Notes under the pieces: generated by a model
Told to the model about the DNA's origin: nothing
The model's input: only the letters and a program-made list of their open reading frames with translations
Database searches by the model: none
Source of the DNA: Psychrobacter glacincola
GTDB taxonomy: Bacteria; Pseudomonadota; Gammaproteobacteria; Pseudomonadales; Moraxellaceae
Direction of reading: 5' to 3'
NCBI RefSeq assembly: GCF_904846075.1
Contig: NZ_CAJGZH010000003.1
Coordinates: 496,001-560,000 of the forward strand
Length of the DNA: 64,000 bases
Part shown: positions 40,090 to 48,317 of the stretch, one piece after another
How positions within the stretch are numbered: the stretch's first letter is position 1
How the letters are laid out: the number at the start of each line of letters is the position of its first letter
Position numbers and translations under genes: made by a program

Positions 40090-40692
40090 ATGCCAGCAGA
40101 TGACAGTAATCCACAATTAAAACAAAAGAAAAGGCCAACCTTTTTAAGCCGTGTACTCAGTGTACTCATGAAAGCGGTCGTATTGTTGATGCTATTATTT
40201 GTATTTGATAGGCTCTTACCCAGTATCAGCCAACAAACTCAGTCATTTGTGATGGCAAAATGGCAACAGCTCAGTTTGTTACAGCAAGAACTACCGACGG
40301 AAAACAGCTTACCCAGTCCACTTCCAGAACAACATCTAACAGATACATGGGGCGCTGCACGCAGTCAAGGTCGCAGTCATGAAGGTATCGATATCTTTGC
40401 CGCACGAGGCACACCAATACGAGCCACGACACAAGGCATCGTCAGCAAAGTTGGTGAAAATACGTTAGGCGGTCGTGTGGTGGTCGTGGTTGGACCAGGC
40501 GGCGCAGGGCATTATTATGCGCATTTAGAAGATTATGCAGATATTAGTCCAAACGACTGGGTTAATGCCGGCGATATCATCGGCTGCGTCGGCGACAGTG
40601 GCAATGCAAAAGGTACGCCGCCACATGTGCATTGCGGTATTTATATCAGCGGCAGTGCAGTGAACCCCTATCCACTTTTACAAAAAAATTAG
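40090..40692 (+). CDS. M23 (LytM) peptidase, membrane-anchored
   Basis: A single N-terminal membrane segment ([20 protein letters not shown], about 25-45) anchors a short linker and an M23 domain of about residues 85-195. All zinc and catalytic motifs are present: [17 protein letters not shown] (HxxxD), [10 protein letters not shown] and [12 protein letters not shown] (HxH). It is therefore probably an active peptidoglycan endopeptidase facing the periplasm. GAGAGA precedes the ATG. Its TAG stop overlaps the TAA of convergent phoR by two bases, with no terminator between them. Confidence 0.92.
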   Translation: MPADDSNPQLKQKKRPTFLSRVLSVLMKAVVLLMLLFVFDRLLPSISQQTQSFVMAKWQQLSLLQQELPTENSLPSPLPEQHLTDTWGAARSQGRSHEGIDIFAARGTPIRATTQGIVSKVGENTLGGRVVVVVGPGGAGHYYAHLEDYADISPNDWVNAGDIIGCVGDSGNAKGTPPHVHCGIYISGSAVNPYPLLQKN

Positions 40693-41792
40693 GGTATCGC
40701 AGCTGATCTAATGTGGGCAGCTGGAAATACCATGCTGAACGTCGAGCCCAGCCCTTCTACTGATTCAATTTGTAAATTGGCTTCATGCTGATATAAAACG
40801 TGTTTAACGATTGCCAAACCTAGCCCTGTGCCGCCAGTCGCCCGACTACGACCTTTATCAATACGATAAAAGCGCTCCGTCAACCGTGCGATATGCTCAG
40901 GTGCAATACCAATACCGTTGTCTTCGACGGCAAATCGGCAACCTTCTGACGTTTTTGTCCAACTAATGGCGATATTACCGCCCTTGGGCGTGTATTTGAT
41001 GGCATTAATCACCAGATTAGAAAGCGCGCTATTTAGATACATCTCTGAGCCATACAGTCCGTCATAAGTATCTATCTGCAAGTGAATGGTATGCCCATAC
41101 TCTTGATTGTACGCTTGCGCATCATCATAAACATGGGTCAGCAGCTTGGTCATATCAATATAACTGAGCTCATGGGTTTCTTCGATTTCGATGCGAGATA
41201 ACAGCAATAAGTCATTTACAATTCTATTCATACGCGCAGTCTGTTGGCTCATCAGCTCAAACCCGCGCTTCCAATGCGGCGGCATATCTGGCTGATCCGA
41301 AAAATTTTCTAGATAGCCCATCATGACGGTCAACGGTGTGCGTAACTCATGCGAGACATTCGCCACAAAATCGCGGCGCATCTCCTCCAAATGATGCAAG
41401 CGCGTCACATCATAAATAATGAGCAGCTTCTCATCGCCAAAAGGCGTGAGCTCACACTTTAGATAACGCTTGGGCGCGCGCCACGAGACAATGTGCACAC
41501 CATCCTGAGCACCATCGTTAGGGTTGGTCGTCGCCTGATAATACTGACGAAATTCAGGCGCACTAATAAAGTCAAAAATGCACTTACCTTTATCTGACAA
41601 CTGTAACAACATTAAATCTTCGGCGGCCTGATTCCACCATTCGAGCCCATCATCGTCATTGAGCAAAACCACCGCATCACGCAATGCGCGTAGTGCGCTT
41701 CTAATTTTTTTGAGTTGATCCGTTGTATTCTGCTGAGTCGCTAGCAGTGACTTATTTTGTTGGTCGCCTTGAGCCGATATTAGGGTGTTCAT
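40689..41792 (-). CDS. phoR: PhoR-type sensor histidine kinase lacking a membrane anchor
   Basis: PhoR phosphorylates and dephosphorylates PhoB in phosphate control. The layout is: N-terminal 35 residues, a PAS-like domain (about 36-135, [17 protein letters not shown]), HisKA with [19 protein letters not shown] (phospho-His about residue 146), then a HATPase with [12 protein letters not shown] (N box), [11 protein letters not shown] (G1) and [14 protein letters not shown] (G2). At 367 residues it is about 60 shorter than E. coli PhoR and has no hydrophobic helix. The 81 bases between phoB and this ATG hold no hidden extension, and AAGGATGG marks the start. Transcribed after phoB. Confidence 0.9.
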   Translation of the reverse strand: MNTLISAQGDQQNKSLLATQQNTTDQLKKIRSALRALRDAVVLLNDDDGLEWWNQAAEDLMLLQLSDKGKCIFDFISAPEFRQYYQATTNPNDGAQDGVHIVSWRAPKRYLKCELTPFGDEKLLIIYDVTRLHHLEEMRRDFVANVSHELRTPLTVMMGYLENFSDQPDMPPHWKRGFELMSQQTARMNRIVNDLLLLSRIEIEETHELSYIDMTKLLTHVYDDAQAYNQEYGHTIHLQIDTYDGLYGSEMYLNSALSNLVINAIKYTPKGGNIAISWTKTSEGCRFAVEDNGIGIAPEHIARLTERFYRIDKGRSRATGGTGLGLAIVKHVLYQHEANLQIESVEGLGSTFSMVFPAAHIRSAAIP

Positions 41793-41873
41793 CCATCATC
41801 CTTATCACTATTCGCCGTTTCTCACTGTGCTACGATTGACATACTGCTTTTATAGCGAATAAAAAACCGTCCG

Positions 41874-42578
41874 TTAAATTGGTTCAATAAAGCTAGAAAA
41901 TCGATAGCCTGTCCCGCGTACTGTCTGTATCAACGTATCACATTGATGCGGTCGTAATAATGTCCGCAAACGTTTGATATGCACATCAATGGTTCTATCT
42001 TCGATATATACATTACCGCCCCATACTTGGTCTAGCAGCTGCGTCCGCGTATAGGCACGCTCTGGGTGACTCATAAAAAATGCCAATAATCGATATTCCG
42101 TAGGACCAACATCAACCACTTTACCAGCCGCTGTCACTCGCTGACTTTTGGGATCAAGGCTCAAATTGCCGATTTCGATAGGTTTATCACTACTGAGCGC
42201 GTTACTACGACGCAATACTGCTTTGATTCTGGATATTAACTCACGTGTCGAAAAAGGCTTGGTCATATAATCATCAGCCCCAGCGTCAAGGCCATGCACC
42301 TTGCTGTCCTCTTCACTTTTAGCCGTCAACATAATGACTGGTATCTCAGCGAGTAGCTCATCGTTTTTGAGCAATCGGCAAAAATCAATGCCACTTTTAT
42401 CACCAGGCAGCATCCAATCTAGCAAAATCAGCGCAGGGCGGTGATCGACCACTTGTTGGTGCGCCTCAGATACATCCGCTGCCTGCAGACTATCAAATCC
42501 CGCCATCTCTAGCGTCATGACGATCATTTCACGAATCGCAGGTTCATCTTCAACAATCAAAATTTGCTCATTATACAT
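41874..42578 (-). CDS. phoB: Phosphate regulon response regulator PhoB
   Basis: A 234-residue OmpR/PhoB-type regulator. The receiver domain has the acidic pair in LIVEDEPAIREMIVMTLEMA, the phospho-acceptor Asp in LILLDWMLPGDKSGID, the Thr in VIMLTAKSEEDSKVHGLDAG and the Lys in DDYMTKPFS. The C-terminal winged helix (about 135-230) includes VDVGPTEYRLLAFFMSHP, RTQLLDQVWGGNVYIEDRTI and VDVHIKRLR. GAGAA precedes the ATG. phoR follows, and a Pho box lies about 90 bases upstream, which predicts autoregulation. Confidence 0.96.
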   Translation of the reverse strand: MYNEQILIVEDEPAIREMIVMTLEMAGFDSLQAADVSEAHQQVVDHRPALILLDWMLPGDKSGIDFCRLLKNDELLAEIPVIMLTAKSEEDSKVHGLDAGADDYMTKPFSTRELISRIKAVLRRSNALSSDKPIEIGNLSLDPKSQRVTAAGKVVDVGPTEYRLLAFFMSHPERAYTRTQLLDQVWGGNVYIEDRTIDVHIKRLRTLLRPHQCDTLIQTVRGTGYRFSSFIEPI

Positions 42579-42650
42579 ACGGCATTCTCAGTGTTAGAGG
42601 ACAACATTTAGCTGACAAAAAAGGCGATAAATGCTCGCCTGCTACTCCCT

Positions 42651-42684
42651 ATTAAACGGGGTAATTATGACAGTTTAATGACAT
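42651..42684 (-). promoter_or_regulatory. Pho box and -10 of the phoBR promoter
   Basis: The minus strand reads ATGTCAT-TAAA-CTGTCAT (42667-42684), two 7-mers spaced by four bases as in the PhoB-binding consensus; the second repeat is perfect and the first has one mismatch. Exactly ten bases later is TTTAAT (42651-42656), the expected -10 distance when a Pho box replaces the -35. It lies about 90 bases before the phoB ATG. Confidence 0.85.
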
Positions 42685-42734
42685 TCAACTTTTAAGCACT
42701 TCATAAGTCTCGTGACGGCTAATGCTTAGTTTAC

Positions 42735-43190
42735 TCAATTCACTTCTAACAAGAAATTCAATGGCCCATCATTGACGCTCGACACTTGCATATTAGCGCC
42801 AAACTGACCAGTTGCCACGTTTGAATGTTGCGTGTTGGCATAAGCGACCAATTGCGCAAACAACGCTTGCGCCGCATCAGGTGCCATCGCACCACCAAAG
42901 TCAGGGCGACGACCCTTGTCTGTTTTTGCCATTAGCGTAAACTGTGATACCAATAACAGTCCGCCACCAACTTGCTGGACATTTTTATCCAGTTTGCCGT
43001 ACTTGGCAGGATCATCATCATTGTCAAAAATACGATAGGTGAGGATTTTATCCACCATTCGCTGGGCGCTTGTTAGGTCGTCATCAGGCCCTAAACCAAT
43101 ATAAGCCAATATGCCTTGCTCAATCGTACCAACACACTGCGCATCGACGGTAACACTAGCACGGCGTACGCGCTGTATAAGTGCTTTCAT
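42735..43190 (-). CDS. dtd: D-aminoacyl-tRNA deacylase
   Basis: DTD removes D-amino acids mischarged on tRNA. The 151-residue protein starts MKALIQRVRRASVTVDAQC and has the catalytic LLVSQFTLMAKTDKGRRPDF. The second motif reads SVNDGPLNFLLEVN, where the Gly-Pro dipeptide is kept but the residue after the next position is Asn where most family members have Thr. The fold and length otherwise match. AAGGAG precedes the ATG. It is divergent from psd and upstream of the phoB promoter, with no terminator between, so a read-through into phoBR is possible. Confidence 0.93.
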   Translation of the reverse strand: MKALIQRVRRASVTVDAQCVGTIEQGILAYIGLGPDDDLTSAQRMVDKILTYRIFDNDDDPAKYGKLDKNVQQVGGGLLLVSQFTLMAKTDKGRRPDFGGAMAPDAAQALFAQLVAYANTQHSNVATGQFGANMQVSSVNDGPLNFLLEVN

Positions 43191-43302
43191 TTACGGACTC
43201 CTTACCAATTATGCCCATACAATAATACGCCGTCCATGATAAAATACGGCCATTCTCTTGCTTATTAATTATTACATCACACCCTATTTTGGTAGCCTCA
43301 TT

Positions 43303-44139
43303 ATGAATGTATTCACTACTTTACAACAGCTTGTCCCGCAGCAGCAACTGAGTAAAGTTGCTGGGCGTCTAGCCGCTAGCCGCCATCCTTATGTTAAACG
43401 CACGTTTATCCGTAGCTTTGCTAAAGCCTACAATGTCAGCTTGGACGAGTATGAGCGCCAAAGTCTCAACGCCTATGAGAGCTTTAATGACTTTTTTACC
43501 CGTGAGCTAAAAGAAGACGCGCGCCCTATCGACATGACGCCTCATGGTATCGTCAGTCCTGCCGATGGTATTATCTCGCAGTTGGGTCAAATTGACGACC
43601 ATAAATTGCTCCAAGCAAAAGGGCGCTATTATGATGTTGGTCAACTGCTTGCTGACAGTGAAGATGGGCGCTATTTTGCGGATGGCAGTTTTGCGACGGT
43701 TTATCTTGCGCCCAGTAACTATCACCGTGTACATATGCCCTTCGCCGGCACTCTGACCAAAACCCGTTATGTACCGGGCACGCTATTTTCGGTCAACAAT
43801 ACTACGGCGGCAAATGTGCCAGACTTATTTGCGCGTAATGAACGCTTGGTTTGTCTGTTTGATACAGCATATGGTAAAGCAGCGGTGGTGATGGTTGGGG
43901 CAATGATTGTCGCTGGTATCGAAACGGTGGCGACTGGTAAAATTGCCCGCACTGATGATATTCAAGAAGCTGAGCACAATATGAGCTTTGAAAAAGGCGA
44001 TGAGCTGGGTCGTTTTTATTTAGGCTCAACCGCAATTGTCATTCTACCAAGAGGCGCAAAAGCAGATTGGCAAGACAGTATGCAAGCCGATAGTGTGGTA
44101 AAAATGGGACAACTACTGGGTGTCGCTAACACTCAATAG
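43303..44139 (+). CDS. psd: Phosphatidylserine decarboxylase proenzyme
   Basis: Psd makes phosphatidylethanolamine at the inner membrane and uses a pyruvoyl cofactor formed by self-cleavage. The autocleavage motif LGST is in GRFYLGSTAIVILPRG, giving a beta chain of about 240 residues and a small alpha chain. Other marks are FNDFFTRELKEDARPI, IVSPADGIISQLG (catalytic Asp) and YLAPSNYHRVHMPFAG (catalytic His). The ATG at MNVFTTLQQLVPQQQ is preferred to a TTG 15 codons upstream. It is monocistronic with its own terminator. Confidence 0.95.
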   Translation: MNVFTTLQQLVPQQQLSKVAGRLAASRHPYVKRTFIRSFAKAYNVSLDEYERQSLNAYESFNDFFTRELKEDARPIDMTPHGIVSPADGIISQLGQIDDHKLLQAKGRYYDVGQLLADSEDGRYFADGSFATVYLAPSNYHRVHMPFAGTLTKTRYVPGTLFSVNNTTAANVPDLFARNERLVCLFDTAYGKAAVVMVGAMIVAGIETVATGKIARTDDIQEAEHNMSFEKGDELGRFYLGSTAIVILPRGAKADWQDSMQADSVVKMGQLLGVANTQ

Positions 44140-44158
44140 ACAAGCGATTTAACGACTC

Positions 44159-44205
44159 AAAAAAGCTCAGTTCAGCATCCTAATTTATGCTGAACTGAGC
44201 TTTTT
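44159..44205. terminator. Terminator after psd
   Basis: AAAAAGCTCAGTTCAGCAT and ATGCTGAACTGAGCTTTTT form a perfect long stem with an 8-base loop between psd and the convergent DUF1287 gene. Confidence 0.95.
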
Positions 44206-44271
44206 ATTGTGGGTAATTATCTTATCGCAACATACTAGCTTAATAATGAAAGTAGTTAATAAAAAAAGTAG

Positions 44272-44877
44272 TTAATAACGAAAGTGCTTGAGAATAGGAT
44301 AAGCAAATAAGATGTTTTCTTCTTGCGTACCGCGTCCGATATTGTGAATAATCAGCGGTGTACCATCCGCAGCGACTTTATCAGAGACGATACCTGTATG
44401 CGGCAAATTACCATTCGGTAGCCGCCACGTCACCACATCGCCTGCTTGAAAACTGGCTTTATCAGTCGTCGATAATGTCTTTGCGTGACGCGCAAAAAAC
44501 ACTTCAAGATTGGGCACTCGGCGATGGTCGATATTCTTATCGGTTGATTTCAGCCCCCAAGTCTTTGGATAAGCCGACCAATTTGACTTCATATCATGGT
44601 TGACTAATTGCTGTAGATCTATATTTTGCAAGCGATAAGCACGGACGATAACATCGGTACAGACGCCAGTTTCTATCGGTACATCGCCACGCGGAAAATC
44701 CAACTTGCGGTAAGCAGGATCATAGCTGGTGGTAATGCCGATCTGTTTTTTGGCATCGTGCGCCAACTTGTCACCATTACTAATAGGTGCGGCAGCCTGA
44801 GTTAGTTGCGCCAAAGTTAATAGGCTAACAAAGACGAGCGATTTAGCAAAAACCTTATAAGTGCCAGTGATTCTCAT
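44272..44877 (-). CDS. DUF1287 secreted protein (YijF-like)
   Basis: A signal peptide (SLVFVSLLTLAQLTQAAAP, cut near residue 29) precedes a DUF1287 domain. Conserved points are DPAYRKLDFPRGDVP, TGVCTDVIVRAYR with a Cys in a cysteine-protease-like context, NIDHRRVPNLEVFFARH, and GDVVTWRLPNGNLPHTGIVS with a His that could complete an NlpC/P60-like dyad. A role as a periplasmic cysteine hydrolase is inference. A short CT-repeat lies around the ribosome-binding site (GAGAGAGAG). Monocistronic. Confidence 0.88.
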   Translation of the reverse strand: MRITGTYKVFAKSLVFVSLLTLAQLTQAAAPISNGDKLAHDAKKQIGITTSYDPAYRKLDFPRGDVPIETGVCTDVIVRAYRLQNIDLQQLVNHDMKSNWSAYPKTWGLKSTDKNIDHRRVPNLEVFFARHAKTLSTTDKASFQAGDVVTWRLPNGNLPHTGIVSDKVAADGTPLIIHNIGRGTQEENILFAYPILKHFRY

Positions 44878-44994
44878 TTAATACTCTCTCTCTCTATAAT
44901 GTACTTAATCGCTCATTTAGCTAATTCTAAATGCTTTACTAGTTGAAAAAGATGAATATTTGCAAACATGTAAACGGCAAAATAATGGCTCTAT

Positions 44995-45624
44995 TTAAGC
45001 ATCAATCAACCACCCTTGCTGGGTCGCATAGTCGATATTTTTTGATAGCCAATCATGAATGGGAGGAAAGCTGTCTTTGATAAAAGCAAGTGCTGTAGTC
45101 ACTTGCGAGCACGTGACGTTAGCATCAATCCATGTTTCCCCATTGGTATTTAAATTCAATAAAAACGGCAATAAGCGATCAACCACTCTAAGCAGCTGAC
45201 TTTCATTGCTGCTACCCGTCTCCTGCTCTTCCCAAATCTCATTTAAATCCATGATGCCATTGCCACGCTCAGCTTGCAATCGAGCAATGCCTGCACGTTC
45301 TTCAATGTGCGCCTCGCTACGACTATTTGCGAATAAAAACGTATCGCCTGCGTCAATCTCACCCAAGTCATGTACCAATGCCATCTTGAGTAGTTTTTCA
45401 TGATTGACATCTAGCTCAAACTGTTCAGCAATAGACCAGCACGCCATCGCTAAATGCCATGAATGTTCGGCAGAGTTTTCTTTGCGTGTGGTATGCGTCA
45501 CATAGCTACGACGATTGATACGTTTAAGCGCATCAAGCTCTAATAAGAAATGAGTGACATGATCTATATCAATGTTTGAGGCAAGCGTTGGGTTGGTTAA
45601 TAAAAGGGGTTTGGTTGATGGCAT
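44995..45624 (-). CDS. HD-domain phosphohydrolase (YfbR/HDDC2-like)
   Basis: The 209-residue protein has the HD-superfamily motif set: RKENSAEHSWHLAMAC (first His), KMALVHDLGEIDAGDT (HD pair) and a later Asp in LLRVVDRLLPFLLNL. The arrangement matches the YfbR/HDDC2 5'-deoxynucleotidases, which dephosphorylate dNMPs with a divalent metal. Substrate is inferred from family only. It lies next to the isochorismatase-like gene but is separated from it by a terminator, so it is probably transcribed alone. Confidence 0.87.
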   Translation of the reverse strand: MPSTKPLLLTNPTLASNIDIDHVTHFLLELDALKRINRRSYVTHTTRKENSAEHSWHLAMACWSIAEQFELDVNHEKLLKMALVHDLGEIDAGDTFLFANSRSEAHIEERAGIARLQAERGNGIMDLNEIWEEQETGSSNESQLLRVVDRLLPFLLNLNTNGETWIDANVTCSQVTTALAFIKDSFPPIHDWLSKNIDYATQQGWLIDA

Positions 45625-45749
45625 AAATTTTCTCTTAATTTTTCTACGAAGATATAGCGCTTCATTTTACCTTTACGCATAAGCAAGTATTATACATTTT
45701 ATGAGCGCTATAAAAGAGCATGCCAACCTATAGCTAATGAACACCACTA

Positions 45750-45786
45750 TAAAAAATAGCGCTTATGTGAGTAAGCGCTATTTTTT
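45750..45786 (-). terminator. Terminator after the isochorismatase-like gene
   Basis: AAAAAATAGCGCTTA and TAAGCGCTATTTTTT pair with a 6-base loop, just beyond the stop codon at 45805, and separate it from the HD-domain gene. Confidence 0.92.
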
Positions 45787-45804
45787 ATATCTTGAATAAA
45801 AGAA

Positions 45805-46380
45805 CTATTTAATCAAGTTACTAATGGTTTTAAACGCAGGGTCTTGACTACTACGGCAAAGCTCAAACAGAATGGTTTCAACCGTGGTAATCACGCCCCC
45901 AGCACGGCGAATACGGCGAATTGCTTGCTTTTTATCATATGGAAAACGCGAACCGACTGCATCACCAATGATGACGGGCTGCATACCATTATCTAGCAAA
46001 TCAAGCGCTGTTTGTAGTACGCAGACATGTGTCTCTACGCCAAATAGCAAAACAATGCTTCGATTTTGCTGCGCTAAATAATGCCACGAATCATCATTAT
46101 CACAAGCGCTAAAAGTGACCTTTTCAAAGCTTTTGGCGTTATCGCCTTCTAATACCTCGCGTATTTCAGGTAGCGTATCGCCGAGCCCTTTTTTATACTG
46201 TTCATTGAGCATAATAGGGATATTCAGTGCTTGTAGACCTTTAATAAGCGTCACTGTTTTTTTGACGATGTTTTCATGGTCATAAATATGCGGTGTTAAG
46301 CGTTCTTGAACATCGATTATCATCGCTTGGGTATTTTCGCGAGCGATTCGATAGGTACGATCGGTAATCATAGTAGACAT
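45805..46380 (-). CDS. Isochorismatase-family cysteine hydrolase (YcaC-like)
   Basis: The 191-residue protein has the cysteine hydrolase triad: Asp in AMIIDVQERLTPHI, Lys in KSFEKVTFSACDND and Cys in LFGVETHVCVLQTALDLL, with the cis-peptide region just before the Cys. It lacks the features of siderophore isochorismatases and is of the general YcaC/nicotinamidase-like type. Given nadV nearby, a nicotinamidase role was considered, but metal-binding residues are not evident. AAGGAG precedes the ATG. Substrate unknown. Confidence 0.88.
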   Translation of the reverse strand: MSTMITDRTYRIARENTQAMIIDVQERLTPHIYDHENIVKKTVTLIKGLQALNIPIMLNEQYKKGLGDTLPEIREVLEGDNAKSFEKVTFSACDNDDSWHYLAQQNRSIVLLFGVETHVCVLQTALDLLDNGMQPVIIGDAVGSRFPYDKKQAIRRIRRAGGVITTVETILFELCRSSQDPAFKTISNLIK

Positions 46381-46582
46381 GGCACACTCCTTGTACGGCT
46401 GACTTTATTGTTAAAGGCTATGTTAATTTTATCATTGATATTGTCTTTATTAGCCTTACTCTTATTTAGTCATAGTTTGCTGAGGGCGTCAATGGAGATA
46501 GTCTCTAATAATGATTAATAACAATTCATCACGTTTGATTCATACTGCTTAGCGTAGGTTTTTGATTATGAATAGCCAATAA

Positions 46583-48300
46583 CTATATATTATGACGCCT
46601 AGCATTACGTAATAAAGACTGTTTTTGAGTCATGACCATGCCCACACCGAAAGCAACGCCAAAACATAAGGTTAAAAGATAATACACCATATAAATGAGC
46701 GTGTTTATAAATGCAAAGAACATGCTGGTTAAAGTAATGATTAATATCGCAGCGATAGTACCGCCGAATAGCTCTCGATATTTTTTATTAAAAACCTTAA
46801 AGGCCACCAACGGTATCGCGATACCAAACAAGCCAAATGTAGCACCCCAAACACCTGCCATATCCATATCAAAATATAGTACCCCTAAAACATTAGCGAA
46901 AATACCACATATAAAAAACGCAATCGCAAAACGTATAGGACCCAATACTTTTTCCAAAATATAACCTGTCGCAAAAAGCATGCCCAGACTCATTACTAAA
47001 TGCATAATTCCTGCATGTACAAAAAGTGCTGTGACCACCCGCCAATATTGACCAGCTTGCAGCGCGTCCATCGTCAACCCACCTACACCATTTACCTGTC
47101 TAGATAAAGGGTCAATGATATCCATACCCATGAATACGGTTAGTATAAATGTACCTATACAGGTCAGTATTAACACCAACGTTGCAGGTCGTTCTTTATT
47201 ATTTTTAAACCAAACTACTAGGCTCTTTGATACATCACTTACTGGTGCTCGTTTTTTTACGGGCTTTTGTTTTTGTATATGTTTTCGCTTTTGTATATGT
47301 TTTTGCGTACTTTTCTTTTCTTGACTATCAAACTCTGCTGCGAGAACGAGCAACAAGCACAGCACCATACCAATAAAAAACGAACCAAATCCCCAAACAA
47401 AATCACGATCTAAGCTATCAGCAAGTAATCCTGTTTCTGGCTTCAATATCAAGGGTGGCAAATTAGATTGCCTATTAGCCGTAGAAATCGTGTGTAAGTA
47501 AGCATTTCTGCTATTTGATGATTTAAGTTTCTTAAAGTAGCTGATAGTAGAGAGGTCGTTGGCTTCGTACTTATGGTGCGAGTCGTTAATAAACGCTGAG
47601 TATTGACTGTCTTTAATACTTTGGTCTGCGCGATTATCGTATTTCGTGTGGTAGCTAGAACCTAGCCAAATATTATCAGCGGCTATAAATGGCGTCGCAA
47701 TGTAATAATCAATATGCAATGTTGAGTCAAAATATCGTCCACTGACTACTTGTGTTTCTATATAAGAAACGCTCTCTAATTTGAGGGGCTCAAAATCATT
47801 TACTCTGAAATACTTTTGCTTTGGATAATGACGAATATCATTCAAGCTATTTACTTCAATGACCTCGTAAGCCGCTTTGGATAAATAGTTTTGGCTGAGA
47901 ACGAGCGGTATCACTAATGCTAGAACCATCGTTATAAAAAAGTAGCCTGAACTACTGCGCTTAACCCACTTTAAGGTTAAAAGCTCATACCTCGGCCACA
48001 TCCAAATACTAACGACTAAAACAGATAACAGAAAAGGAATACCAAAATCCCAATAGCCTTCCTTTAAAGGTAGAATATCTAGATAAATATCAAGCAACCA
48101 GCGTAAAGCCCCAAAAAGCAGAATGGTCAGGACACTAAGACCTAAATATGGCAAGAATACTTGCTTTAGTTTTATTATGATCGATTCTTTAGCGCTTAGG
48201 TTTTGTGTTCGCTTCTTTTTATCCCTTTTGCTTACTCTTTTTTGTTTCTGCTTCTATTTTTATCTTTATACCTATACTGGCTTTGCTTATTATTATCCAT
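46583..48300 (-). CDS. Multi-pass membrane protein with C-terminal inactive rhomboid domain (frameshifted at the 5' end)
   Basis: From 48154 leftward an open frame of 523 residues has three N-terminal helices, an extracytoplasmic domain (about 92-250), another helix (252-273), a Lys-rich linker (280-305) and a rhomboid-like domain (about 322-508). The rhomboid fold is shown by GQYWRVVTALFVHAGIMH and GVWGATFGLFG. The GxSG serine is Trp (436), the oxyanion Asn is Ser (389) and TM6 has no His, so protease activity is not expected. The natural start is probably the ATG at 48300 (MDNNKQSQYRYKDKNRSRN); its frame is broken in T6 at 48238-48243, and one more base would join it to KLKQVFLPYLG. It follows its paralog by 17 bases. 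Confidence 0.8.
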
Positions 48301-48317
48301 GCCCTATCACCACAAAT

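Noticed and set aside
45805..46380. Nicotinamidase (pncA) for the isochorismatase-like gene
   Set aside because: The triad is present, but the metal-binding Asp/His set of PncA is not evident and the gene is not linked to nadV.
48230..48250. Programmed -1 frameshift at the A6 run of the rhomboid-like gene
   Set aside because: Slip of one Lys-tRNA is possible, but the neighbouring codon would mispair, and A6 is short for transcriptional slippage. Missing base preferred.
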